A stretch of DNA of 64,000 nt from WS-11 sp035275545 (GCA_035275545.1 DATEMP010000272.1:26195-90194), one strand, 5' to 3'; counted from the first letter of the stretch, positions 8,318 through 16,583 are shown. A program made the numbers and translations. The notes: a model not told the origin generated them from the sequence alone.

Positions 8318-8485
8318 TCAGCGGCCGGCGTCTACACGCTGCTTGGTCTCTCGCCTCACGATGGAGATGGTGTCGCCGACCACCAGTACGACGAAGGCCA
8401 GTAGGAACAGCGCGGCCGGCGGCATGATGGTCGCGCACAGAACGGCGGCGGCCACCAGCGCTGCGGTTGAAGGGCTCACGCTCAC
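8318..8485 (-). CDS. 55-aa single-pass membrane peptide
   Basis: A GTG start at 8485 lies 2 nt after the stop of the upstream gene. A second GTG at 8479 is an alternative. The product has a long hydrophobic core (about residues 9-36, with AALVAAAVLCATI and FLLAFVVLVVGD) followed by a basic C-terminus (RRETKQR). This suggests one or two membrane helices with the tail inside the cell. Size and setting resemble holin-like or small toxin-like peptides of elements, but nothing proves that. Confidence 0.5.
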   Translation of the reverse strand: MSVSPSTAALVAAAVLCATIMPPAALFLLAFVVLVVGDTISIVRRETKQRVDAGR

Positions 8486-8487
8486 GC

Positions 8488-8793
8488 CTACGCCTCGAAG
8501 ACGTTCGGGTCGTTCGGGTCGTGGACGCCATGCATGAAGGGCACGACGCCACGCGGGCCCTTGTACCAGAGACGCCCCTTCCGGCCGCCCGCGATCGGGT
8601 TGCCCTCAGCACCTCGGCCGCCGGTGATGTGGCCCGGCGAAGAATCGCGAGGTGGCATGAAGCGCGCGTCACCCTCGATGGCGGACTTGGCCCGGCGCTG
8701 AAGCACTGCGAGGTCGACGCCCTCGACGGCCTTCTGGCGAGCACGGTATTCGTTGTCGCCGTCAGGCGGGGGAAGCGCGGGTCTGTCACTCAT
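8488..8793 (-). CDS. Unknown 101-aa protein, element operon
   Basis: A strong ribosome site (AGGAGG) lies before the ATG at 8793. The product is hydrophilic. The second half is Gly-rich with a KGRLWYKGPRGVVPFMHG stretch, and it ends in an Asp/Asn-Pro-rich tail (DPNDPN). No family is recognised. It heads the small-gene group 8,793-7,806. Confidence 0.55.
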   Translation of the reverse strand: MSDRPALPPPDGDNEYRARQKAVEGVDLAVLQRRAKSAIEGDARFMPPRDSSPGHITGGRGAEGNPIAGGRKGRLWYKGPRGVVPFMHGVHDPNDPNVFEA

Positions 8794-8970
8794 GGTCGTT
8801 ACCTCCTGCTCGCCTTCGCGAGCGTGTGCCGCACGTTGCGGCTGGTTGTTCTGCGTTGGAGCACACCTACGTCTCGGTGGTGTTCGTGAGGGAGAAGTAC
8901 GAGCCGAGGGGCTCGCTCAACGCGACCCGGGGTGGGCCGCCCTGCGCCTCGGGGAACGCGCGGGTTGTTG

Positions 8971-9210
8971 CTAGGCTGCTGTGGTCTGCCCCGCTGCCGC
9001 GATCGCGTTGGTGGACACGTCGCGGGCACGGCGGAGTTCTGCGCGGATCGCGACGACCGTGGCCGGGCGCACGAGATTGCCGTCGTAGGCGCGCTTGAGC
9101 GTCCGGTAGCTGATGCCGGTGAAGGCGGAGAAGCTGACGACGGACATACGGGTGGCAGCAAGGGTACGACGCATCTCGTCAGCAAGCCCTTCGATGGTGG
9201 AGGTGGTCAT
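8971..9210 (-). CDS. Small helix-turn-helix DNA-binding protein
   Basis: A 79-aa protein with GGAGG 7 nt before ATG 9210. Residues 22-52 (MSVVSFSAFTGISYRTLKRAYDG...) form an HTH like those of Xre/Cro-type or excisionase-like regulators: S-F-S-A-F-T-G-I-S then R-T-L-K-R. It is the first gene after the paired direct repeats at 9,315-9,461 and probably binds them or another operator to control the element genes. It could alternatively act as an excisionase. Confidence 0.65.
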   Translation of the reverse strand: MTTSTIEGLADEMRRTLAATRMSVVSFSAFTGISYRTLKRAYDGNLVRPATVVAIRAELRRARDVSTNAIAAAGQTTAA

Positions 9211-9314
9211 TGGGAGACCTCCGGTGTTGGGGGGAAAACAAGTAGACCCCGCCGCCGTGATGGCAGCCGGGCCGCTGATCGGGGACCGTGTGCTCTCGAT
9301 CCGAGGTGATAACT

Positions 9315-9373
9315 ATACCACATCTGCGGGGCTTTAGGGGCTTCGCATTTGCAAAATCGACGGAGCCTTTGAA
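9315..9373. repeat. 59-bp direct repeat, copy 1 (iteron or operator candidate)
   Basis: Starts ATACCACATC and ends GCCTTTGAA, with a shared core CTTTAGGGGCTTC. It matches copy 2 (9403-9461) over its whole length with scattered mismatches. It lies upstream of the HTH gene in a less GC-rich stretch. It could be a regulator binding site, replication iteron or promoter duplicate. Confidence 0.6.
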
Positions 9374-9402
9374 GACCTGTGCGAGTGGGACAGGTGACCA
9401 TG

Positions 9403-9461
9403 ATACCACATCGCGCGCCCTTTAGGGGCTTCACAGTTGTCAAATCGACTAAGCCTTTGAA
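9403..9461. repeat. 59-bp direct repeat, copy 2
   Basis: Same boundaries as copy 1, 88 bp downstream, so the two sites lie on nearly the same face of the helix. On the minus strand it contains TTGACA, a possible -35 box. See copy 1. Confidence 0.6.
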
Positions 9462-9900
9462 ATAAGATTCATATTTCGCCGGATCGCGCGACGCCTTAGT
9501 GGGACGACTGAGTCACTGACCTCCTCATCAGCACAAACGCCCCGGCCGCCAGTCCAACCCTCAGCAGCCCCCAGAACATGCAACCGTTCCCGGCTATCTC
9601 GGGGACGATCGTGGCTACACGGGGCTGCAGCGTATCCTAGCGCGGGTTTACCGGGGTCCCAACGCTCCCCGCCTAGAATCACCAGCGAGGGCACCCGCTC
9701 CAGCGTGTGCCGTCTGGTGTGCGGGCTGGGTCACCGAGAACCAGGTCAGCGAGGCAGTCCGTGGCGGAGGCGCTGGTGCTCTTGAGGAGGAGCGAGGGAC
9801 CGAGCTAGGGCGCTGAGTCCGCACACGATCCGGCACACGAAAGCGACCTGCGTGCGCCGCGCGTCAATCGCGCTCGGGACGAGGGTCGAGCCGCTGGAAA

Positions 9901-9950
9901 CTGACTCTTAATCAGTAGGTTGAAGGTTCGATTCCTTCGCGGCGCACCAA
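9901..9950 (+). tRNA. tRNA-Lys(CTT) 3' half, probable attachment site
   Basis: Anticodon arm ACTGA-CTCTTAA-TCAGT gives anticodon CTT. Next come variable loop AGGTT, T-arm GAAGG-TTCGATT-CCTTC, acceptor strand GCGGCGC, discriminator A, and an encoded CCA. All parts 3' of the anticodon arm are perfect. A matching GCGCCGC occurs at 9855-9861, but 39 nt rather than about 20 separate it from the anticodon stem, so the 5' half is abnormal. Best explanation: the host 3' half displaced by an element integrated to the left. A functional but divergent tRNA is less likely. Confidence 0.7.
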
Positions 9951-10143
9951 CTTACCTCTCATCACCACCTGCTTTGTCGGCAGCGTCACAGCTGGTGATT
10001 CAACCCGGGTGACGCTCCAACGGGTCGGAAGCTCGGCACCCTGAGTAGGGCAACGGACGGCGGGTGACGCTTCGGACGATCGGAGTCGTGGGGCTTCTTC
10101 GGTTCGATGACGGAGCCGCCTCCCTCCGCACCAACCGGCTGCG

Positions 10144-10776
10144 TTAGCCGAAGAACGGGTCGACAATCCAGTCGAGGCTCATGTGCGCAATCCATGCGGA
10201 CCAGATGCTGCCGGTGCGCCTCACGATCCAGCACCAGGCCAGGCCGAAGACCGAGATGATCGCCTGGAATTCCAGCGGGTATTGGGCATGCGTGGCGCCG
10301 AACGCGACGCTTGACAGGATCGCTGCCGGCCAGAAGCCGAACACCGCGGTCAACGCGGCCAAGAGGAATCCACGAAAGACGAACTCCTCGTAGAAGTTCG
10401 AGAAGAGATTGGCCGTTGCAACCCATGGATTGAATTGGGCTGCATGAACCATCCCTGGCTGCAGGCCGGCGAAAACGCCGAACGCCGCGACGGCGCCGAC
10501 GATTCCGCAAATCAAGCCCCAGATCACGACTGATCTGGAAAACGCAGACGGAATCGGCGCCAGCCACTTCAACTGGATCAACGCGAGCCAGAGGATGAGG
10601 CACGTCAGAGCGCTCAGGGTGGTGTAAAGAAAGACGTGCGGGATGAGGATCCACACGCCCTGGTAGGCGGGGTTCCCAAACGCCTTGAGGACTGCGTCGC
10701 GGACCCACCACGTCGGCCAGAACCCGACAACATACGCTCCCGCTGCGATCATCAGGATTGCAACCTTCTTGACCAT
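10144..10776 (-). CDS. CPBP family intramembrane metalloprotease
   Basis: A 210-aa polytopic membrane protein with the three CPBP (Abi/CaaX-protease-like) motifs: YEEFVFRGF (E130, E131, R135), FGATH (H163) and HMSLD (H198, D202). These residues form the zinc or catalytic site inside the membrane. Family members cleave near the C-terminus of prenylated or other membrane proteins, or process and protect against bacteriocins; the substrate cannot be told here. It is the first gene on the chromosomal side of the tRNA-Lys junction. The archaemetzincin-like gene about 90 nt upstream on the same strand is probably separate. Confidence 0.85.
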   Translation of the reverse strand: MVKKVAILMIAAGAYVVGFWPTWWVRDAVLKAFGNPAYQGVWILIPHVFLYTTLSALTCLILWLALIQLKWLAPIPSAFSRSVVIWGLICGIVGAVAAFGVFAGLQPGMVHAAQFNPWVATANLFSNFYEEFVFRGFLLAALTAVFGFWPAAILSSVAFGATHAQYPLEFQAIISVFGLAWCWIVRRTGSIWSAWIAHMSLDWIVDPFFG

Positions 10777-10869
10777 GTCGTGGCTCCCGTGGGGAGTGAG
10801 ATAAGACAGACAGGTTCCGCAGACGATGCGTCCCTCCGCTCCGAAATGTTCCTGTGGACGCGACGTGCG

Positions 10870-11808
10870 TCACTTGGGGACCTCCGAGCCCCGTAAGTGC
10901 ATGAAGGCCTCGGCGATCCCGCGGTTCACAGCTTCGGCGCCAGGAAAGCCATGCATGACGTGGAACTCCGCGAGACGACGCGCGCGCTCCACCGGATCGG
11001 CCGCCGAGCACGCCATCAGCTTGGCGAGGCACGGCGGGCAGAGGTAGAGCGGGCGCTGATCGAGCTCCTCGAGGTGGTTGCTACCGTTCATGAGGCACTC
11101 GTAGGCGATGCAATGGGAGATCGGCAGCAGGTGCGCGATCTCGTGGGTCGCGGTCACCATCGTGCGCTGCAGGCAAAGCCGCTCCGCTGCGAGCGACTCG
11201 TCAGGGTTGCCGAACCGGAACACCGACCAGACCCCCGCGCGCGCCGCCGGCGAGGCCTGGCCGAACACGAAGTTCCAGGTCGGCGCGGGATAGAGATCGA
11301 ACGCGCTGAGCGCGATTGTCGCGAAAACCTGTGTGTCGCGGCGCGCGGCAAGCCACTCGAGCACCCAGCGGCTGGAGAGTTGGCGCCCTCCCAGGTCGGG
11401 CCGACTACGAAACGCAGAGTCGGGCAGATCAGATTCCTGCACGGCCGGGCGTAGGCGAACGGAGGTTCCGAAGAACCGGCCTAGATAGTCGGCCGTCAGC
11501 GCGACGATGCGCTGCCGGGCGCGGCCAGGCTCGCCGATGAACACCACGTCGATCGTGTCGTGCGGTGGCGCGATACGAATGCGCGGGGCCGCTAGGAACG
11601 CAGCGAGGGACTGCCCTGGTTCGGGATGCGAGGCGAGCCAGTCATTGGGACCTGGCGGGCCGAGCGGCTTCGCAATCGCCTTCATCGACTCGAACGGACG
11701 CGGCAGGCGCTCGTGGCGCAAACGCTCTGCGGGGGTCCGCGGCGCGGCGCATCCGGTCACGAACGCGAGCATGGCGAGCGTCCACGTCGACCTTGCGAAC
11801 ATCCGCAT
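10870..11808 (-). CDS. Archaemetzincin-like zinc metalloprotease lipoprotein
   Basis: A 312-aa protein with a lipoprotein signal (hydrophobic segment ending FVTGC, Cys20). The zinc site is H222-E223-x2-H226-x5-H232, directly followed by C233-x4-C238-x-M240 and then CPPC (C257, C260). This matches the archaemetzincin signature, except that Pro replaces the usual Gly before the third His and the last spacer is 16 residues. Such proteases act on short peptides; here it would act outside the cytoplasm. I start at 11808 (MRMFA). ATG 11844 is an alternative that overlaps the upstream stop by 4 nt, so translation may be coupled to the kinase-like gene. Confidence 0.75.
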   Translation of the reverse strand: MRMFARSTWTLAMLAFVTGCAAPRTPAERLRHERLPRPFESMKAIAKPLGPPGPNDWLASHPEPGQSLAAFLAAPRIRIAPPHDTIDVVFIGEPGRARQRIVALTADYLGRFFGTSVRLRPAVQESDLPDSAFRSRPDLGGRQLSSRWVLEWLAARRDTQVFATIALSAFDLYPAPTWNFVFGQASPAARAGVWSVFRFGNPDESLAAERLCLQRTMVTATHEIAHLLPISHCIAYECLMNGSNHLEELDQRPLYLCPPCLAKLMACSAADPVERARRLAEFHVMHGFPGAEAVNRGIAEAFMHLRGSEVPK

Positions 11809-11840
11809 CACCCGTTCCCGAGGAGCGTCCCGGACTGTGC

Positions 11841-12740
11841 TCATGGCATCCACAACGTGTCGAGCCAGCTCCCCAGGCTCGCGTGGCCTGCGTCCCGCAT
11901 CATGATCGCGACGTGGCCGTAGCGGTGGAGCACGGCCCAGCAGCGAAGCGTGGCGAATAGCTCGGGCGTCGCCTCGACGCCGCGGCCCGCAAGGAGCGCG
12001 CGTTGCGAGCGCCGATCGCCCTGCGTCACGAAGCAGGAGGTCGCCGCCAGCTCGTACGTCCACGGGCCCACGAACGCGTCCGCAAAGTCGATGAACCCGG
12101 CGAGCCGGCCGTCGTGCAGGAGAATGTTGTCCGACGTCAGGTCGGCGTGCAGCAGGACGCTCTCGGCCGGCGGCAGCGGCGGCAGCGCGTCGAGGAACGC
12201 CCGCAGCTGCGCCTCCAACGCGTCGTCGCCGCCCCGCTCCCGCTGATCCTGAAGCAGCCGCGGCCGCCGCTCGGCCAGCAGCGCCTCCTGTGGGGCGCGT
12301 AATGCGTCGAGCCCGGTCACGGGCAGCGCGGCGAGGCGCGCGATCGTCGCCCCGATGTCGTGCGCCAGCCGCTCGCGCGCGTCTGCATCGAGCCCGGGCC
12401 AAACCTCGGGAACGCGCCGGCCCGGCAGGCGGCTCATCACGACGTATGGCCAGCCGGCGACTTCGCCGCGCGCTTCGAGCTGTGGCACCGGCAGCCCCGC
12501 ACCGACGAGTCGCTCGAGCATCAACATCTCGATGCGCGTGTCCTCGGGCCACGTGGGCACGAACAGCTTGATGACCGAGCGCTGCGTGCCCCAGACGATC
12601 TGCGTGCCCTGCGAGAACGGCGCGAGCTCGCCGCGCGGCAGCCCGTGCCGCGCCGCGATCGTCTCGATGGCCGGGCGCTGCGCTTCGACGTCGCGGCGGA
12701 ACGGGCGGTAAGCGTCAAGCGGAAGCGTCGCCGGGAGCAT
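11841..12740 (-). CDS. Aminoglycoside phosphotransferase-family kinase
   Basis: A 299-aa protein with the APH/choline-kinase fold. An N-terminal lobe with the VIKLF lysine is followed by VVMSRLPGRR, the catalytic loop HADLTSDNIL (Asp base and Asn metal ligand) and the metal-binding IDFADA. Substrates in this family range from aminoglycosides to small alcohols, so drug resistance should not be assumed. It is followed by the metalloprotease lipoprotein with a 4-nt overlap possible. The AraC gene 10 nt upstream may be in the same transcript. Confidence 0.85.
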   Translation of the reverse strand: MLPATLPLDAYRPFRRDVEAQRPAIETIAARHGLPRGELAPFSQGTQIVWGTQRSVIKLFVPTWPEDTRIEMLMLERLVGAGLPVPQLEARGEVAGWPYVVMSRLPGRRVPEVWPGLDADARERLAHDIGATIARLAALPVTGLDALRAPQEALLAERRPRLLQDQRERGGDDALEAQLRAFLDALPPLPPAESVLLHADLTSDNILLHDGRLAGFIDFADAFVGPWTYELAATSCFVTQGDRRSQRALLAGRGVEATPELFATLRCWAVLHRYGHVAIMMRDAGHASLGSWLDTLWMP

Positions 12741-12749
12741 CGAGTGAAC

Positions 12750-13616
12750 CTACCGGCCGGCGCCGCCCGCAGACAAGGCCACGCGGACGGGCTTGATGCC
12801 CAGGACCGCCTCGCGTGAGAGTGGTCGCAATCGTGCGCGGAATTCTTTGGGCGTGCAGTGCGTGAGACGCCGGAACGTCCGCGTGAAGTGCGCATGGTCC
12901 GCAAAGCCGGCTCTCAGGGCGATGGCGGCAACCGTCTGCGATTCGTCCACCAGCTCCCCGCATGCCCACGCGATCCGCCGGCGCCGCACGTATTCACCCA
13001 TCGAACAGCCAAACCGCCGGCGAAAGAGCTTGGCCAGATGCATCGGGTGAACGCCCACCACGCGAGCGACCTCGACGAGTCCGGGCAGGGGCCGTACGCC
13101 GTCGCCGATGTATTCCGCCGCTGCCTCCAGCCGGCGCGCCGCCAAGCTGACCGCACGGTCGGCTTCGGCGATCGCGGCCGAGCAGAGGATGGCGATGGCA
13201 TCTTCCATGGCCAGCGCGCTGGCGTGGTCGTCGCGATGGAACTCACGCCAGACCCCGAGCGCGTGCCACTCCAGGTCACCGCGGAACACCCGCCCGTCGA
13301 GGCATCCGCGCTCGGTGAGCGCATCCCACGTTTCGCAGCTGATCTCCACGTTCAGGGAGGCAGTGCCTCGATCACCGACGACGTTGCTGTGACTCTCCCG
13401 TGGCGCACGGAAGATCACATCCCCCCGGCGGCACAATCGTGTCGTGCCGGCCGCGCGCTCGTCGAACCCGCCGCGGAGTACCAGGGTGAAGATCGGACGT
13501 ACGTGCTCGTGCTCCTCGAGAACTGCGTGCGGCGCGTACGTTGCCTCGAAAGCGCGCAGGCCGGACCAGGCTCGGTTGCGCGAAACGTTACGTGCCAGAA
13601 GGGTGCTCATGAGCAC
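12750..13616 (-). CDS. AraC family transcriptional regulator
   Basis: A 288-aa protein. The N-terminal cupin-like sensing region contains ESHSNVV. The C-terminal double HTH spans about residues 175-265: HPMHLAKLFRRRFG in the first and IALRAGFADHAHFTRTFRRLTHCTP in the second. These are the classic AraC/XylS recognition helices. The start could be ATG 13616 or 13610. It sits 10 nt upstream of the APH-like kinase gene and may control that operon. The ligand is unknown. Confidence 0.85.
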   Translation of the reverse strand: MLMSTLLARNVSRNRAWSGLRAFEATYAPHAVLEEHEHVRPIFTLVLRGGFDERAAGTTRLCRRGDVIFRAPRESHSNVVGDRGTASLNVEISCETWDALTERGCLDGRVFRGDLEWHALGVWREFHRDDHASALAMEDAIAILCSAAIAEADRAVSLAARRLEAAAEYIGDGVRPLPGLVEVARVVGVHPMHLAKLFRRRFGCSMGEYVRRRRIAWACGELVDESQTVAAIALRAGFADHAHFTRTFRRLTHCTPKEFRARLRPLSREAVLGIKPVRVALSAGGAGR

Positions 13617-13773
13617 TCAGGATGGGACGAAATGGGCCCAGCAGGCTTCTCCCGTTCAAGACTTGCCCGACATGGGTGAGATAGGGTTTGCGTCCACAGC
13701 TTGAGGCAAGCGGTGCGGATGCTCAAGCAGACGGAAGTGACTCGTCACATAAACCCCTCGAGGTTGCCCCGAC

Positions 13774-15480
13774 ATGCGGCCCAAGTCTTCCAGACATGAG
13801 ACGAGCCTGACCTTGATTCCGTTGGGTACGGCCCTTTGCCTGTTCATATCCTCGATGAGCAGCGCGCAGTCCATCGTCGCTGGCGACTCCCTTGCGCGAC
13901 GCGTCGCGCCGCGCGCGACCGACAGCGTGCGGGTGGCGCTTCGCGATGGCGATTACGCGAGGCTGATCATCGCGCATCCTCTGGGGCTCGATGTCCGAGT
14001 GATTCGGCCCGGCGGGGAGGAACTGCGGCTCTTCGCCCTACCGAGCATGAAGGGACTCTCGCCGATCGCCTTCGTGGCGGAGGGGACCGGCAGCTACACC
14101 GTCACGGCGAAGAACACGGGCGAAGCGCTCGCGGACTACGGTCTCAAGTTCGTCGAGCGCGCATCGCTGGACGAGAGGACGCGCCCCGCGTCGATCCCGG
14201 ATGCGCTCACGAGTCCACGCATCGAGGCGCTGCGGCGCCAGGTGCAGAGCGGCGACGCGAGCACGGCTCCGTTCTGGAGCCAACTCACCGCCGAAGGCAC
14301 TCCGATCGTCGAGCCGCTGGACGCGAAATATGACCTGGTGACGTTCGTGTGGCGGACGCAGTACGACACGCGGAACGTGTATCTGAGGGCGTCGTTCGGG
14401 CGGATCGAGGGAGTCAACGATGTGCTCCGGCTGATACCGGGCACCGACGTGTGGTACCTCACGGAGAAACTGCCCAAGGGCGCGCGCTTCACATACCATC
14501 TTGAGCCGAACCGGCCGGCGTCGCCCACTGCGGCGCGTATGTCCGCGCAGCTCGACCCGCTCAATCGCGGGCAGCGCTCGAATTGTCCGGCCGGCGCGAG
14601 CAAGTATCGCTGCCGCAGCATCGGTGAGCTGCCCGAGGTGCCGCCGGAACCGTGGATCGTGGCACGGCCGTCGGTGCCGCAGGGCAGGATCGAAAAGCGG
14701 AGCATTCGGAGCGACATCCAGCTCGTGACGCGCGACCTAACGGTGTATACGCCCGCAGGCTATTCGCGCACGGGGAAGCCGCTGCCTCTCGTCGTGTTGT
14801 TCGACGGCGCGGATTACCTCGATGAGGATTGGCACGGGCCGGCGATCTGGAACAACCTGATTGCGGAGATGCGGGTGTCGCCGATGGTGATCGTGATGGT
14901 GCACAACCTTCCGGGCCGGAGACTGTTCGATCTGGTGGCGAACGAGAAGTTCGGCCGGTTCATGGCCACGGAACTCGTGCCCTGGGCCCGGCGTGAGTAC
15001 AACGTCGCGCGCGACGCGAGGCAGACGGTAGCTGGCGGGGCGAGCGCCGGCGGTTTTGCCGCCACCTACCTGGGTCTCGCGCACCCCGAGGTGTTTGGAA
15101 ACGTGCTGAGCATTTCCGGCGCTTTCTGGTGGTCGCCGGAACACAACGGTGGCATTTGTGCCGGGGCATGCCCCGATTCGTCCGGGCAACCCGCGGTCGT
15201 GAATCAGGACGCGACCACCGAGCCGAATTGGCTGGCGCAGTTGGCGCTCGAGCGCCCCGCGTCGAAAACGCGGTTCTATCTGTCCGCCGGTACATTCGAG
15301 GTCGATCGCGACGCGACGGGCGCCGCGATCCTCGAAGAAAACCGGCATCTGCGCGACATCCTTCGGGCGAAGCGAGTCGACGTCATCTTCAACCAGTTCG
15401 TGGGCGCGCACGATCAGGTGGTTCGGCCCGGCGTAATGGCCGACGGGCTGCAGAAGTTGCTGCCGCCGCATGGCCGTTGA
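13774..15480 (+). CDS. Secreted Fes/enterochelin-esterase-like alpha/beta hydrolase
   Basis: A 568-aa protein with a signal-like N-terminus (residues 12-32, ending MSSAQ). It continues with a PPC-like beta domain (about 35-130, with a GTGSYTVTAKN stretch), an Fes N-terminal-like Ig domain (about 180-265), and an esterase D/Fes hydrolase domain (about 310-565). The nucleophile elbow is GASAGG (S424), and a late GAHDQV supplies the His. The family hydrolyses siderophore esters or acyl esters. A different substrate is likely because no siderophore genes are nearby. It is divergent from the AraC gene, which might regulate it. A related but shorter esterase lies at 40.8 kb. Confidence 0.8.
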   Translation: MRPKSSRHETSLTLIPLGTALCLFISSMSSAQSIVAGDSLARRVAPRATDSVRVALRDGDYARLIIAHPLGLDVRVIRPGGEELRLFALPSMKGLSPIAFVAEGTGSYTVTAKNTGEALADYGLKFVERASLDERTRPASIPDALTSPRIEALRRQVQSGDASTAPFWSQLTAEGTPIVEPLDAKYDLVTFVWRTQYDTRNVYLRASFGRIEGVNDVLRLIPGTDVWYLTEKLPKGARFTYHLEPNRPASPTAARMSAQLDPLNRGQRSNCPAGASKYRCRSIGELPEVPPEPWIVARPSVPQGRIEKRSIRSDIQLVTRDLTVYTPAGYSRTGKPLPLVVLFDGADYLDEDWHGPAIWNNLIAEMRVSPMVIVMVHNLPGRRLFDLVANEKFGRFMATELVPWARREYNVARDARQTVAGGASAGGFAATYLGLAHPEVFGNVLSISGAFWWSPEHNGGICAGACPDSSGQPAVVNQDATTEPNWLAQLALERPASKTRFYLSAGTFEVDRDATGAAILEENRHLRDILRAKRVDVIFNQFVGAHDQVVRPGVMADGLQKLLPPHGR

Positions 15481-15704
15481 AGCCTGCGAACTGCGCATCC
15501 CAGATGAGACATTCGGAGCAAGTTCCTGCCAATCTTCGTGGTGCACTCCACGAATAATCTGGCTGGAGTCGGGCGCACGCCCCGGAGTAGCCTCCGCTCC
15601 CCCGCACACGATGTCCCACCCTGGGAGGAGACGGAGAACCTCAGGCCGCACAGCAGTGATTCGTCCCGGCCGCCGCACTACCCCCGGATTGCGGAGGTTG
15701 AGTC

Positions 15705-16544
15705 ATGCGAAGCACGCGACCTTGGTTCTTCTCGTCCCCGGCCCGCGCATTCTCGAAGCACCCCGCTACATGTCTCGTCGCGATAGTAATGTTGTCACTG
15801 TGCGCGGCGGCCCCGTCATGGGCAGTGCTCCAATCGATTACCTGGAGCACGGAAACCCAGACGACTGCGGTCTCATATAATCAGCGCGCAGATCTCGTGT
15901 TCGAGACTTCCGGCGGGGCCCTGCATGTCTTCGAAGTCATTGATTTGGACCCGATGGGGATCGAACAGCGCATCTGCCTTCCAAACCTTCCCGGCACCTT
16001 CGTTCTCGATCTGCCCGATGAATCCACGACTTACACCTGGACGGCTCTTACAGAACAATGCGACGAGGAACTCGGCCCTCTCGATGACGACAATACGCCC
16101 AACAGATTCGAGATCGTTGTCCGGGTCCTCAACAATCCACAAATGCATAGTCCTGTGCTCGAGATCAACATTCCCTCGGGCGGCGACGATGATCCGTGGC
16201 ACGAAGGTGCCCGGGCTCGCCAAGTGCGGCCGGAGGGGGAAGTGGCCGGCAGCGCGACCCCGTCCGCGGTCACGCTGCATGTACTGCGTGATATGCCGTT
16301 GGGCACCGGCGTCAACCTGCGGGTCGGCCTCCCCGCGGAGACCCAGGCGCGCGTCGATCTCTTCGACATCACGGGACGCCGGCTGCGCACGCTATCGAAC
16401 GGCGTGATGTCGAGCGGCGAAACCGTGCTGTGGTGGGACGGCCGTGATGACGCCGGGCGGAACGCGCCCGCGGGAGTCGTGTTCGCGAGGCTGTCGACTC
16501 CGAGGGAGGCGCGTACCGCGCGCTTCCTGGCTGGCATTCGCTGA
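15705..16544 (+). CDS. Secreted protein with FlgD-like C-terminal module
   Basis: A 279-aa protein with an N-terminal signal (hydrophobic residues 22-40, cut near PSWA). The middle has Ig-like beta features. The last 80 residues carry LRVGLPAETQARVDLFDITGRRLRTL and then WDGRDDAGRNAPAGVVFARLS, a FlgD-Ig-like/T9SS-like C-terminal domain used in FCB bacteria for surface delivery. It stands alone and is closed by a strong hairpin 40 nt downstream. Function is unknown. Confidence 0.75.
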   Translation: MRSTRPWFFSSPARAFSKHPATCLVAIVMLSLCAAAPSWAVLQSITWSTETQTTAVSYNQRADLVFETSGGALHVFEVIDLDPMGIEQRICLPNLPGTFVLDLPDESTTYTWTALTEQCDEELGPLDDDNTPNRFEIVVRVLNNPQMHSPVLEINIPSGGDDDPWHEGARARQVRPEGEVAGSATPSAVTLHVLRDMPLGTGVNLRVGLPAETQARVDLFDITGRRLRTLSNGVMSSGETVLWWDGRDDAGRNAPAGVVFARLSTPREARTARFLAGIR

Positions 16545-16583
16545 GGCCCGCGGCTAGGGTCGAACCTCGCAACCGCTGGTGAC

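Larger units (their letters stand above)
1..9950. mobile_element. Right part of a candidate integrative element in tRNA-Lys
   Basis: Seen: a plus-strand SIR2/nuclease cassette, then a tightly packed minus-strand set of small genes with a RepA-like ATPase, a cold-shock domain protein, an HTH protein and a Cys-rich small protein. Many of these genes overlap by 4 nt. The block is followed by an exact tRNA-Lys(CTT) 3' half. Known: integrative plasmids and satellites often insert in the 3' half of tRNA genes and carry defence genes as cargo. Inferred: the left end, the integrase and the restored tRNA lie outside the window. No integrase or structural phage gene is visible, so the boundary and type (integrative plasmid, satellite or prophage remnant) remain open. 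Confidence 0.45.
9211..10143. other. Gene-poor right end of the element and junction
   Basis: No convincing gene. It holds the paired repeats (9315-9461), a stretch from 9465 to 9850 without recognisable features, and the tRNA-Lys 3' half at 9901-9950. Open frames here are short. One of them reads antisense through the tRNA and gives the well-known spurious GIEPST-type peptide. Confidence 0.5.

Noticed and set aside
8799..8970. Possible small coding tail (SEPLGSYFSLTNTTET) on the minus strand
   Set aside because: No start codon or ribosome site in frame. Too short to support.
9912..10166. 84-codon minus-strand frame ending VRREGIEPSTY
   Set aside because: The end is the well-known translation of the antisense of a tRNA, here tRNA-Lys. 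Not a gene.
11841..12740. Aminoglycoside resistance call for the APH-like kinase
   Set aside because: The fold and catalytic residues support kinase activity, but this family has many substrates and no resistance context is visible.
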